From contig NZ_CP160403.1 in the NCBI RefSeq assembly GCF_040782645.1, forward strand, positions 3,906,001 through 3,970,000: a DNA stretch of 64,000 nt, given 5' to 3'. This document shows, piece by piece, positions 1 through 7,692 of the stretch. The position numbers were made by a program, and so were the translations under genes. This stretch comes from Streptomyces sp. HUAS ZL42 (GTDB lineage: Bacteria > Actinomycetota > Actinomycetes > Streptomycetales > Streptomycetaceae). The notes below the pieces were generated by a model. It worked only from the letters and a program-made list of their open reading frames with translations, did no database searches and had not been told where the DNA came from. Position 1 is the first letter of the stretch, and each line of letters starts with the position of its first letter.

Positions 1-830
1 ACCCGCTCGACGCCGTCGAGGTCCGTCTGGGTGAGGTGCAGCCCGTCCACCTTGAGGAGCGGGACGTCCGTGACGGTCGACTCCTCGGTTTCCGGGGTGG
101 GCAGTTCGCTGCCGACCATCAGCTCGGCGAGCTGCTTGGCGGTGGTGGTCCTGGGCTCGACGGTGCCGACCGTGGTGCCGCGCCGGATGACGGTGATCTC
201 GTCGGCGACGGACAGGACCTCTCCCAGCTTGTGGGAGATGAAGATGACGGTGAGCCCCTCGGCCTTCAGCTCGCGCAGGTTGTCGAAGAGGGCGTCGACC
301 TCCTGCGGAACGAGGACGGCGGTGGGCTCGTCGAGGATGAGGGTCTTGGCGCCGCGGTAGAGGACCTTGAGGATCTCCACGCGCTGGCGGTCGGCGACGC
401 CGAGCTCCTCCATGAGGACGTCGGGCCGGACGTTCAGCCCGTACGCGTCGGAGAGCTCCTTGATCTTCGCTCGGGCCTGGCCGCCGATGCCGTACAGCTT
501 CTCCGCGCCGAGGACGACGTTCTCGAGGACGGTGAGGTTGTCGGCGAGCATGAAGTGCTGGTGCACCATGCCGATGCCGCGGGCGATGGCGTCGGCGGGG
601 TTGTGGAAGGTGACCCGCTCGCCGTTCACGGTGATGGTGCCCTCGTCCGGCTGCTGCATGCCGTAGAGGATCTTCATCAGCGTGGACTTGCCGGCGCCGT
701 TCTCACCGCACAGGGCGTGGACGGTGCCCGTGCGGACGGTGATGTCGATGTCCTTGTTGGCCACGACACCTGGGAAACGCTTGGTGATGCCGCGCAGTTC
801 GACGGCAGCGGGAGGGCTGGACGCGTTGAT
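1..830 (-). CDS. ABC transporter ATP-binding protein, nucleoside/simple-sugar type (partial)
   Basis: This is the N-terminal part of an ATPase that energises import of nucleosides or simple sugars; the rest lies beyond the left edge. Reading the minus strand gives a Walker A motif (GENGAGKST, about residue 40), a Q-loop region (GMVHQHFML), and a Walker B motif (LILDEPTAVL) followed by the H-loop (FISHKL). The early residues (ELRGITKRFPGVVANKDI) are typical of the RbsA/MglA/YufO type. The family usually has two tandem ATPase domains; only the first is fully seen. The start is unclear: the natural N-terminus has an ATC codon at 828-830 with GAGGAG 8 nt upstream, and I see no ATG, GTG or TTG in frame at the right place. 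The BmpA-type lipoprotein gene just upstream is its likely binding protein. Confidence 0.9.
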   Translation of the reverse strand, partial: MNASSPPAAVELRGITKRFPGVVANKDIDITVRTGTVHALCGENGAGKSTLMKILYGMQQPDEGTITVNGERVTFHNPADAIARGIGMVHQHFMLADNLTVLENVVLGAEKLYGIGGQARAKIKELSDAYGLNVRPDVLMEELGVADRQRVEILKVLYRGAKTLILDEPTAVLVPQEVDALFDNLRELKAEGLTVIFISHKLGEVLSVADEITVIRRGTTVGTVEPRTTTAKQLAELMVGSELPTPETEESTVTDVPLLKVDGLHLTQTDLDGVER

Positions 831-997
831 GGCGCACTCTCCTCGGGGAAAAGGGGCTGCGTAGGGGAGGGCAGGCGTCGGCGACGCTAGCGCGGCAACT
901 CCATGCTACACGCGTAGAGTTGACACATTGTTATGGCCCGGCGAGTGGCCGTGGAAAGCGCCTCTCGCCGAGCCGAGGTCCGACGGGAACCGTCAGG

Positions 998-2056
998 TCA
1001 CGGGGTGGTCTTGACCGTGATGGAGCCGTCGACGATCTTCTGCTTGGCCGTGTCCAGCTGGGACTTGATGTCGTCGATGAAGCCACCGCTGGTGGCCAGC
1101 GAGACACCGCCCTTGGCGAGCGAGTAGTTGTTCTGGCCCGTCAGCGGCTTGCCGTCGTGCACGGACTTGATGAAGTCGTAGACACCGACGTCGACGTTCT
1201 TGACCATCGAGGTCAGGATCGAGTTCTTGTACTTGGCCAGACCCGGGATGTTGTACTGGTCGGAGTCCACGCCGATGGCCCAGGTGCCCTTGACGCCGCT
1301 GACGGCCTCGATCGAGCCGTTGCCGGAGGAGCCGGCCGCCGAGTAGATGACGTCGGCGCCCTTGTCGAGCATGCCCGACGCGGCCTCCTTGCCCTTGTCG
1401 GGGCTGGAGAAGCCGGAGAGGTCGGAGCCGTGCGTCAGGTACTGGACGTCGACCGTGACCTTCGGGTTGGTGTCCTTGACGCCCTGGACGTAACCCGCCT
1501 CGAACTTCTTGATCAGCGGAGTGTCGACGCCGCCGATGAAGCCGACGTGGTTCTTCTTGGTCTTCAGTGCCGCGGCGACGCCGGCAAGGTAGGAGCCCTG
1601 CTCCTCGGTGAACGTGATGCTGTTGACGTTCGGGGCGTCCACGACCGAGTCGACGATGCCGAAGCTGATCTTCGGGTACTTCGCGGCGACCTTGGTCATC
1701 GACGTGGCGTAGGAGAAGCCGACACCGATGATCGGGTTGTAGCCGGCGTCGGCGAGGTCGGTGAGACGCTGCTCGCGGTCGGCCTCGGTGTCGGAGGTCT
1801 TGGCGGTCAGCTCCTTGATCTCGCCGCCGAACTCCGCCTTGGCCTTGTCGGCGCCACGCGCGGCGGAGTCGTTGAAGGAACGGTCACCACGGCCGCCCAC
1901 GTCGAAGGCGAGACCGATCTTGACACCCTTGTCGCTGCCGGCAGTGCCGGTGGCCGCGGTGTCGTTGTCGGAGGAGGTGCTGCCACAGGCTGTGGCAGAC
2001 AGTGCGAGAGCTGCGGTCGCGATACACGCAGCGGAAAGCTTGGCTACCCGGCGCAC
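998..2056 (-). CDS. BmpA/Med family substrate-binding lipoprotein (nucleoside-type ABC transporter)
   Basis: Extracellular solute-binding lipoprotein of 352 residues that would deliver a purine nucleoside or related ligand to the ABC transporter encoded downstream. The N-terminus is basic, then hydrophobic, and ends in a lipobox-like ALSATAC with the lipidated Cys at about residue 24; a Ser/Thr/Asp-rich linker follows. The body has BmpA-family motifs (KIGLAFDVGGRGDRSFND near the start, GVGFSYA, GFIGGVDTPLI, DVIYSAAGSSGNG, AIGVDSDQ). The GTG start at 2054-2056 has AAGGAG 9 nt upstream. A gap of about 170 bp separates it from the ATPase gene, so the two may share a transcript or be separately promoted. 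The nucleoside assignment rests on family knowledge; the ligand is not proven by sequence. Confidence 0.92.
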   Translation of the reverse strand: MRRVAKLSAACIATAALALSATACGSTSSDNDTAATGTAGSDKGVKIGLAFDVGGRGDRSFNDSAARGADKAKAEFGGEIKELTAKTSDTEADREQRLTDLADAGYNPIIGVGFSYATSMTKVAAKYPKISFGIVDSVVDAPNVNSITFTEEQGSYLAGVAAALKTKKNHVGFIGGVDTPLIKKFEAGYVQGVKDTNPKVTVDVQYLTHGSDLSGFSSPDKGKEAASGMLDKGADVIYSAAGSSGNGSIEAVSGVKGTWAIGVDSDQYNIPGLAKYKNSILTSMVKNVDVGVYDFIKSVHDGKPLTGQNNYSLAKGGVSLATSGGFIDDIKSQLDTAKQKIVDGSITVKTTP

Positions 2057-2080
2057 GGGAAGGCTCCTTCACCTGACCTG

Positions 2081-2122
2081 AGCGCCATGTCGGCGCTTCA
2101 TGTGAGCACCATGCCAGTGCTC
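2081..2122. repeat. Two adjacent small inverted repeats upstream of the bmpA-like gene
   Basis: AGCGCC(atgtc)GGCGCT at 2081-2097 and GAGCAC(catgcca)GTGCTC at 2104-2122 lie in the leader between the promoter region and the start of the lipoprotein gene. They could fold in the 5' leader RNA or be operator half-sites. Both are short, and in this GC-rich DNA they could be chance. Confidence 0.35.
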
Positions 2123-2310
2123 GGGCCCGGACGCCCCTGCGGCGTCGGCTTCGCGGCATCGTAACGCGCGTAGATGTCAGAAAAACACCCGTAGGGAAGC
2201 CGTTATCGATTCGAGGCAAACACCGTCTGAACTCGGGCTCTTGTGACGTTCACGCCGAAGATTTCAAACCGTGCACGAATGGCTTACAACCGTGTTGCGC
2301 CGGACGGCGC

Positions 2311-2332
2311 AACGGCCCCCGAAGGGGCCGTT
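2311..2332 (-). terminator. Hairpin terminator of the M20 amidohydrolase gene
   Basis: Perfect 9-bp inverted repeat AACGGCCCC / GGGGCCGTT with a 4-nt loop, 7 bp beyond the stop codon of the minus-strand amidohydrolase. There is no strong T-run, as is usual for Streptomyces terminators. Confidence 0.75.
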
Positions 2333-2338
2333 CTCACG

Positions 2339-3559
2339 TCAGTCCGTGGCGTCCAGCAGCGCGGCCGCGGTGAAGAGCTCGACGCCGACCTTGATGGCGG
2401 ACTCGTCGACGTCGAAGTCACCCTGGTGCAGATCGCGCACCGAGCGCTCCCCCAGGGCCCGCACGCCGAGCCGGGCCATGGCTCCGGGTACCCGCTCGAG
2501 GTACCAGGAGAAGTCCTCGCCGCCGAGGCTCTGCTCGGTGCCCTCGACGGAGTCGGTCCCGCGCCGCGTGAACATGGCTTCCCGCAGCAGCTCGGTCACG
2601 GCCGGGTCGTTCACCACCGGCGGAACGCCACGCACGTAGTTGATCTCGGACTTGGCGCCGTGCAGGTTGGCGACGTCGTCGATGGCCCCGACCACGATGT
2701 CCGGGGCCTGCCGCCAGGCGTCGATGTCGAGGCAGCGCACCGTCCCGGACAGCTCCGCGTGCTGCGGAATGACGTTGGGCGCATGGCCGGACTCGATGCG
2801 GCCCCAGGTCACGGCGACCCCGGCGCGGGTGTCGACGCGCCGTGCGACCAGCGCGGGCACGTCGGTGACGACGCGGGCGGCGGCGGTGACGAGGTCGGTG
2901 GTCAGATGGGGCCGGGCGGTGTGCCCGCCGGGACCGTCCAGCGAGATCTCGAGCCGGTCGCACGCCGATGTGATGGCACCGGCCCGCAACCCGATCTTCC
3001 CCACGTCGACCCGGGGATCGCAGTGCACGGCGATGATCTGGTCCACCCCGTCGAGCACCCCGCACTCGATGGCGTCCGCGGCCCCGCCGGGCAGCACCTC
3101 CTCGGCGGGCTGGAAGAGGAGCCGCACGGGCCGCGGGAGCAGGCCCTGGCGGTGCAGGTCGGACAGCACGAGCCCGGCCCCGAGCACGACGGTCGTGTGC
3201 ACGTCGTGACCGCAGGCGTGCGCGCGGTCGGGCACGGTCGAGCGGTACGGGCACTCGCTCTTCGCGTCCGGGATGGGCAGGGCGTCGATGTCGGCCCGCA
3301 GGGCGAGCCTGCCGACGCCCTCCACGGGGTCACCGATGTCACATACGAGCCCGGTCCCGACGGCGAGTACGCGCGGCTGGAGCCCGGCCTTCTCGAGCCG
3401 GGCCTTGATCGCGGCGGTCGTGCGGAACTCCTGGTTGCCGAGCTCCGGGTGCATGTGCAGGTCGCGCCGGAACGCCACCAGCTCGGCGCGGAGCGCCTCC
3501 GGCAGCGTCCCGGGGAGCAGGGCTTCCCCGGGGTGATCGACCTCGGACTCTGAGGACAT
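2339..3559 (-). CDS. M20 family amidohydrolase (hippurate/N-acyl-amino-acid hydrolase type)
   Basis: Cytoplasmic metallopeptidase-like amidohydrolase of 406 residues, subfamily M20D (hippuricase, N-acyl-L-amino-acid or IAA-amino-acid hydrolases). Visible motifs are RRDLHMHPELGNQEF near the N-terminus, the metal-binding HACGHDVHTT at about residue 115, the acidic pair in QPAEEVLPGGA, the dimerisation-domain GGHTARP, and the C-terminal GGEDFSWYL. I chose the ATG at 3557-3559 because GAGGGTG stands 9 nt upstream; a start 17 codons earlier has no comparable ribosome site. It is monocistronic, with its own terminator. The substrate cannot be read from sequence. Confidence 0.9.
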   Translation of the reverse strand: MSSESEVDHPGEALLPGTLPEALRAELVAFRRDLHMHPELGNQEFRTTAAIKARLEKAGLQPRVLAVGTGLVCDIGDPVEGVGRLALRADIDALPIPDAKSECPYRSTVPDRAHACGHDVHTTVVLGAGLVLSDLHRQGLLPRPVRLLFQPAEEVLPGGAADAIECGVLDGVDQIIAVHCDPRVDVGKIGLRAGAITSACDRLEISLDGPGGHTARPHLTTDLVTAAARVVTDVPALVARRVDTRAGVAVTWGRIESGHAPNVIPQHAELSGTVRCLDIDAWRQAPDIVVGAIDDVANLHGAKSEINYVRGVPPVVNDPAVTELLREAMFTRRGTDSVEGTEQSLGGEDFSWYLERVPGAMARLGVRALGERSVRDLHQGDFDVDESAIKVGVELFTAAALLDATD

Positions 3560-3893
3560 CAATTGCTTCACCCTCTGAAGGGTAGGACGCCTGGACTGCC
3601 AACTGCCCATCGATCAACAAAACTTCAACCCGATCGGGGAAGAAAATCTGGCCGCCCGGCGCATGGGTATCTACTCGGATGGGTAAACTCGCCCGTCTTC
3701 GTCGACCGAGCGCAGCACACCCATTGCTCCACGCATACCACGCCCCACACGCGTCGCGCGCTTCTGTCCATCTGACGGACCCGCACGGTGTGGGTGGTGA
3801 ATCACGGGGTCAGGGGCCTGCCCGGGCCTGCCCGGGCCGCGGGATCTCCAAATCGGCGGTAGCCCGGCCGCACCGCCGATAGGGTGCGCCAGC

Positions 3894-4559
3894 GTGAGCT
3901 CCCAGGACCCTGCATTCATTCGGACCACGCAATCGTCGTACGACGCGATAGCCCGCGACTACGCGGCCCAGTTCCCGGCGGAGGGCCTGGACGGCACACC
4001 TCCCCTGGACCGGGCCGTGCTCACCGCCTTTGCCGAGCTGGCGCGTGAGCACGCTCCCGCCCCGGTCGGCGACCTGGGCAGCGGCCCCGGCCATGTCACC
4101 GCCCGGCTGCACGCCCTCGGCGTCCCGGTCTTCGGCGTCGACGTGTCTCCCCGCATGGTCGAACTGGCCCGCCGCGCGCATCCCGGTCTCCGCTTCCACG
4201 TCGGCTCGATGACCTCCCTGGACCTCCCGGACGAGACCCTCGGCGGCATCCTCGCGCTCTACTCGATCATCCACGTCCCGGACGATCACCTGCCGGCGGT
4301 CTTCGCCGAGTTCCACCGCGTCCTCGTGCCCGGTGGCCACGTCCTGCTGTCGTTCCAGAGCGACGAGGACGGCCACCTGCACCTCGCGGAACGTTTCGGC
4401 CACACCATTTCGCTCGACTACTACTGGCGCACCCCGGACACCGTCGCCACTCACCTGACCAAGGCCGGCCTCCATCCCCAGGCCCGCGTCCTGCGCGAAC
4501 CCCTCGACGAGGAGAAACGCCCTCGCGCCTTCGTACTGGCCCGCAAGCCGGCGGTTTGA
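3894..4559 (+). CDS. Class I SAM-dependent methyltransferase
   Basis: Soluble methyltransferase of 221 residues with a complete class I fold. Motif I is GDLGSGPGHVTARL at about residue 56, followed by the acidic end of strand 2 (VFGVDVSPRMVELARR), the motif II/III region (GILALYSIIHVPDD), and the post-strand VLVPGGHVLLSF. The N-terminal YDAIARDYAAQFP is typical of small-molecule methyltransferases of the Methyltransf_11/25 type. The start is GTG at 3894. Its last 32 nt are copied again at 4978-5009 as the beginning of the second unit of a 450-bp tandem duplication, so the gene sits at a recombination junction. Substrate unknown. Confidence 0.88.
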   Translation: MSSQDPAFIRTTQSSYDAIARDYAAQFPAEGLDGTPPLDRAVLTAFAELAREHAPAPVGDLGSGPGHVTARLHALGVPVFGVDVSPRMVELARRAHPGLRFHVGSMTSLDLPDETLGGILALYSIIHVPDDHLPAVFAEFHRVLVPGGHVLLSFQSDEDGHLHLAERFGHTISLDYYWRTPDTVATHLTKAGLHPQARVLREPLDEEKRPRAFVLARKPAV

Positions 4560-5427
4560 GCCGCGCCTGCGGAACACGACCTGCCGGCGACCGGGTGCGG
4601 CAAGGGGGCCAACGCCCCGTGCCGCACTCCGGCGCCGCCGGGAGAGCTCCAGGCCGCCCGGCCCCGCACAGCCGCCCGCGCCGGACCCGATCAGCACGAC
4701 CGCGCCGCCGGACTGCCTGCAACGCGCGGGCGTCGGCCTCCAACACCGCCAAAGGGACCCATCGGCGCCCGGCCCCGCACAGCCGCCAGCGCCGGACCTG
4801 ACACACGTCCTGTGCCGCGTTCCGGCACGGCCGTGTGCGCACCATGGCGCAAGACGGGCCTCGCGGCGCCGTGGGCAGCGGCCTGAGCCGGAGCGGGCCT
4901 GTGCCTCCCCCGTCGCCCCGAAGGGGACGCGCGCCAGCCACCGAACGGGGGCAGGGCGCCAGTGCCCCGGCTGCCGACCTTCGTACTGGCCCGCAAGCCG
5001 GCGGTTTGAGCCGCGCCTGCGGAACACGACCTGCCGGCGACCGGGTGCGGCAAGGGGGCCAACGTCCCGTGCCGCACTCCGGCGCCGCCGGGAGAGCTCC
5101 AGGCCGCCCGGCCTCGCACAGCCGCCCGCGCCGAACCCGATCAGCACGACCGCGCCGCCGGACTGCCTGCAGAGCACGGGCGTCGGCCTCCAGCACCGCC
5201 GAAGGAACCCATCGGCGCCCGGCCCTGCACAGCCGCCCGCGCCGGACCTGACACACGTCCTGTGCCGCGTTCCGGCACGGCCGTGTGCGCACCATGGCGT
5301 AAGACGGGCCTCGCGGCGCCGTGGGCAGCGGCCTGAGCCGGACCGGGCCTGTGCCTCCCCCGTCGCCCCGAAGGGGACGCGCGCCAGCCACCGAACGGGG
5401 GCGGGGCGCCAGTGCCCCGGCTGCCGT
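4528..5427. repeat. 450-bp tandem duplication (two copies, about 97% identical)
   Basis: Copy 1 is 4528-4977 and copy 2 is 4978-5427, directly abutting with a period of exactly 450 bp. By direct comparison I count 14 substitutions and no indels. The unit begins inside the last 32 nt of the methyltransferase gene, so copy 2 starts with a fragment of that gene. Each unit also holds two copies of a roughly 32-nt element (at 4656-4687 and 4767-4798 in copy 1) containing CCCGGCCCCGCACAGCCGCC. The substitutions change most codons in the longest open frame on the minus strand, which argues against coding. It looks like a recent non-coding tandem duplication. Confidence 0.95.
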
Positions 5428-5627
5428 CGGCTCGGCGCGCGGCGCCGGGCGGCCTGCCGCACGCGCTCGTCGACAGTTACCGGTCGGTCAGCAAGGGGCC
5501 GGCCGACGCCCCGTGTCGGCCGGCGTGCGCACGGCTCGGCACCGCGGCGCCGCCCTCTCGGGCGAGCCAGTGCCAGGCCCGGGCGCGGCGGTGCGGCGCC
5601 CGGCGCTGTCAGCCCCGTGCCGGCGTT
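4560..5627. other. Gene-free interval downstream of the methyltransferase
   Basis: About 1.07 kb without a credible gene. It is filled by the tandem duplication up to 5427 and then 200 bp of very GC-rich DNA (5428-5627). The latter keeps weak similarity to the unit (a stretch around 5495-5520 resembles the part of the unit near 4605-4625), perhaps a decayed third copy. Long open frames here are a by-product of GC content. Confidence 0.7.
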
Positions 5628-6710
5628 CTACACCGCGGTCACCGCCGACAGGCGGTGTGCTCCCCGTGCCGTCCCCGTGACGCCCGACAGGAAGCCCTGC
5701 GCGCGTGGTGAGGCGCCTTCCGTGAGCCAGTCGGGGTCGATGTCGCAGACCGCGACCCGTACCTCGGTTCCCGCGAGGGCCAGGGGCAGGGTGTGGACCA
5801 CCGTCGACGGGAAGCTGAGAATCGTCCGCCCGATCGGACCCCGCCGGGCGATCAGTTCCAGGGGGAGGTCGGGGCGGACGATCTCCAGGCCCGTCTCGGC
5901 CGTCAGCCGGTGCAGTTTGTCCGCGCTCTCCCTGCGGTGCGCGAAGTAGCGCGCCACACCGTGGGCCTTGGCCAGCGCCCGGACGGCCTCCAGGTACCGT
6001 TCGCCGTCCACCACGCCGGTCTCCACCAGCGACGTACCCACCATGTCCGCCCGCTTGGTGATGCGGGGCGGGCCGAAGCGGGCCCGGGTCCAGGAGAACC
6101 CGTTCGCCGTCACCCGCACCCCCCGCGGCGTCTCGTCGATCGGCATCGACGAGAAGACCTCCACGCTGCGCTCCCCGCCCGGTGTCAGCCGGCGGCGGGC
6201 CGAGGACGAGACGGGGGCGAACAGCACGTCACGCGGGCCGGGGCGACCGCCCTTGCGGTGCCAGCGCACGAGGCGTTCGCCGCGCGCGAGCTGGGCGACG
6301 AACTCCATCGTCGCGGTGCCGTCGTCGACGACGATCAGCTCCTCCGCGCGGGTGATGGCCAGCAGGAGCTGCACATAGCGCGAGAAGGGGTCCCCCATGA
6401 CCACCCGATGTGCCCTCCGCAGCAGCGCGGCCAGGCCGCCGATCGTCCGGAACGGGGCCGTCGTACCGCCCCGCGCCTCCTCCCAGCGGACCTCGTGGCC
6501 CTCCTCGCGGGCCAGCTCGGCCATGCGGCGCAACTGGCCGCGGGTCATCGGGTCGGTCGGGGCGAGGACGACCAGGGTGAACCCCGCGCCGGGCGCGTCG
6601 GCATGCGCGTGCGCGTCCGCCCACTCCAGCACGTTCAGCAGCTGTACCGGGCTCTCGACGAAGGCCAGGGTGTGGGGGGAGGTGCCGGGGTTCCCGGCGC
6701 GGGGGCTCAT
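5628..6710 (-). CDS. Polysialyltransferase-like glycosyltransferase of the nonulosonic-acid locus
   Basis: Protein of 360 residues beginning MSPRAGNPG, then LAFVESPVQLLNVLEWA. That opening is characteristic of bacterial GT52/polysialyltransferase-like transferases that use CMP-activated nonulosonic acids. Other features are the acidic VVDDGTATMEFVA around residue 130 and IGRTILSFPSTVVHTLPLAL near the C-terminus, matching the conserved S/T-rich nucleotide-site end of the family. It is the last gene of a minus-strand run; the synthase gene stands upstream with a 32-bp gap, so co-expression is expected. Likely role: transfer of Kdn or a sialic-acid-like sugar to the wall polymer. Exact acceptor unknown. 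Confidence 0.75.
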   Translation of the reverse strand: MSPRAGNPGTSPHTLAFVESPVQLLNVLEWADAHAHADAPGAGFTLVVLAPTDPMTRGQLRRMAELAREEGHEVRWEEARGGTTAPFRTIGGLAALLRRAHRVVMGDPFSRYVQLLLAITRAEELIVVDDGTATMEFVAQLARGERLVRWHRKGGRPGPRDVLFAPVSSSARRRLTPGGERSVEVFSSMPIDETPRGVRVTANGFSWTRARFGPPRITKRADMVGTSLVETGVVDGERYLEAVRALAKAHGVARYFAHRRESADKLHRLTAETGLEIVRPDLPLELIARRGPIGRTILSFPSTVVHTLPLALAGTEVRVAVCDIDPDWLTEGASPRAQGFLSGVTGTARGAHRLSAVTAV

Positions 6711-6742
6711 CGACGTACGACCGTCTCTCGCGGGGCCGGAAC

Positions 6743-7681
6743 TCAGACGGCGACCGGCTCGCCCGCCGCCGCCGCGATCTCCGCCTCGGCGACGACGCCG
6801 GCGACGCGGCGCAGCTTCTTCATCGGGCCGAGCTCGGAGTCGTAGACCTTCTTGATGCCGTCGCCCAGCGAGGCCTCGATCGTGCGGATGTCGCGGACGA
6901 GGCGCTGAAGGCCCTGCGGCTCGACCGAGGCGGCCTGGTCGGAGCCCCACATCGCGCGGTCGAGGGTGATGTGGCGCTCGACGAACGTCGCGCCGAGCGC
7001 GACGGCGGCCAGCGTGGTCTGCAGGCCCGTCTCGTGCCCGGAGTAGCCGATCGGGACGTTCGGGTACTCCATCTCCAGCGTGTTGATCACGCGGAGGTTC
7101 AGCTCCTCCGCCTTCGCCGGGTACGTCGACGTGGCGTGGCAGAGGAGGATGTTCTCGCTGCCCAGCACCTCCACCGCGTGGCGGATCTGCTTGGGGGTCG
7201 ACATGCCGGTCGACAGGATGACCGTGCGGCCCGTCGCGCGCAGGGCGCGCAGCAGCTCGTCGTCCGTCAGGGACGCGGACGCCACCTTGTGCGCGGGTAC
7301 GTCGAACTTCTCCAGGAACGCGACCGCCTCCGTGTCCCACGGGGACGCGAACCAGGCGATGCCCTTCTCCTTGCAGTACTCGTCGATCTGCCGGTACTCG
7401 TCCTCGCCGAACTCGACGCGGTGGCGGTAGTCGATGTACGTCATCCGGCCCCAGGGCGTGTCCCGCTCGATGTCCCACTGGTCGCGCGGGGTGCAGATCT
7501 CGGGCGTGCGCTTCTGGAACTTGACGGCGTCGCAGCCGGCCTCGGCCGCCACGTCGATCAGCTTGAAGGCGTTCTCGAGCTCGCCGTTGTGGTTGATGCC
7601 GATCTCGCCGCAGATGTAGACGGGCTGACCGGGGCCCGCGATGCGCGAACCGAAGGTGCGGAGACGGGAGTTGGTGCTCAT
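6743..7681 (-). CDS. neuB: N-acetylneuraminate/Kdn synthase (NeuB family) lacking the SAF domain
   Basis: PEP-dependent aldol condensation enzyme of 312 residues making a nine-carbon nonulosonic acid. Family motifs: CGEIGINHNGELENAFKLI at about residue 24, AVKFQKRTPEI, TPWGRMTY, WFASPWDTE, KVASASLTDDELL, ILSTGMS, CHATSTYP, GYSGHETG, and ERHITLDRAMWGSDQAAS, which includes the metal/PEP-binding residues. The protein stops where bacterial sialic-acid synthases (about 345-350 residues) continue into the antifreeze-like SAF domain, so that domain is missing. The start has AGGAA 8 nt upstream and lies 11 bp after the cytidylyltransferase stop, so the genes form one operon. Substrate may be mannose or mannose-6-phosphate (giving Kdn) rather than ManNAc; this is inference. 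Confidence 0.9.
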   Translation of the reverse strand: MSTNSRLRTFGSRIAGPGQPVYICGEIGINHNGELENAFKLIDVAAEAGCDAVKFQKRTPEICTPRDQWDIERDTPWGRMTYIDYRHRVEFGEDEYRQIDEYCKEKGIAWFASPWDTEAVAFLEKFDVPAHKVASASLTDDELLRALRATGRTVILSTGMSTPKQIRHAVEVLGSENILLCHATSTYPAKAEELNLRVINTLEMEYPNVPIGYSGHETGLQTTLAAVALGATFVERHITLDRAMWGSDQAASVEPQGLQRLVRDIRTIEASLGDGIKKVYDSELGPMKKLRRVAGVVAEAEIAAAAGEPVAV

Positions 7682-7692
7682 GCGGAGGTTCC

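Noticed and set aside
2057..2338. Purine riboswitch upstream of the nucleoside-type binding protein
   Set aside because: Two small hairpins exist, but I could not find the conserved purine-aptamer loop and junction bases, and Streptomyces are not known for this riboswitch.
2243..3553. Long plus-strand frame opposite the M20 amidohydrolase, and similar long frames opposite sdhA, the RHS gene and the DNRLRE gene
   Set aside because: These are mirror frames of real genes in GC-rich DNA, with His/Arg/Gly/Asp-biased composition and no domain signature.
3810..5462. Open minus-strand frame of 550 codons with two 150-residue repeats across the tandem duplication
   Set aside because: It also covers the antisense of the methyltransferase gene, has Arg/Gly/Pro-rich composition, and most substitutions between the two copies change the amino acid. 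The frame is kept only because the period (450) is a multiple of 3.
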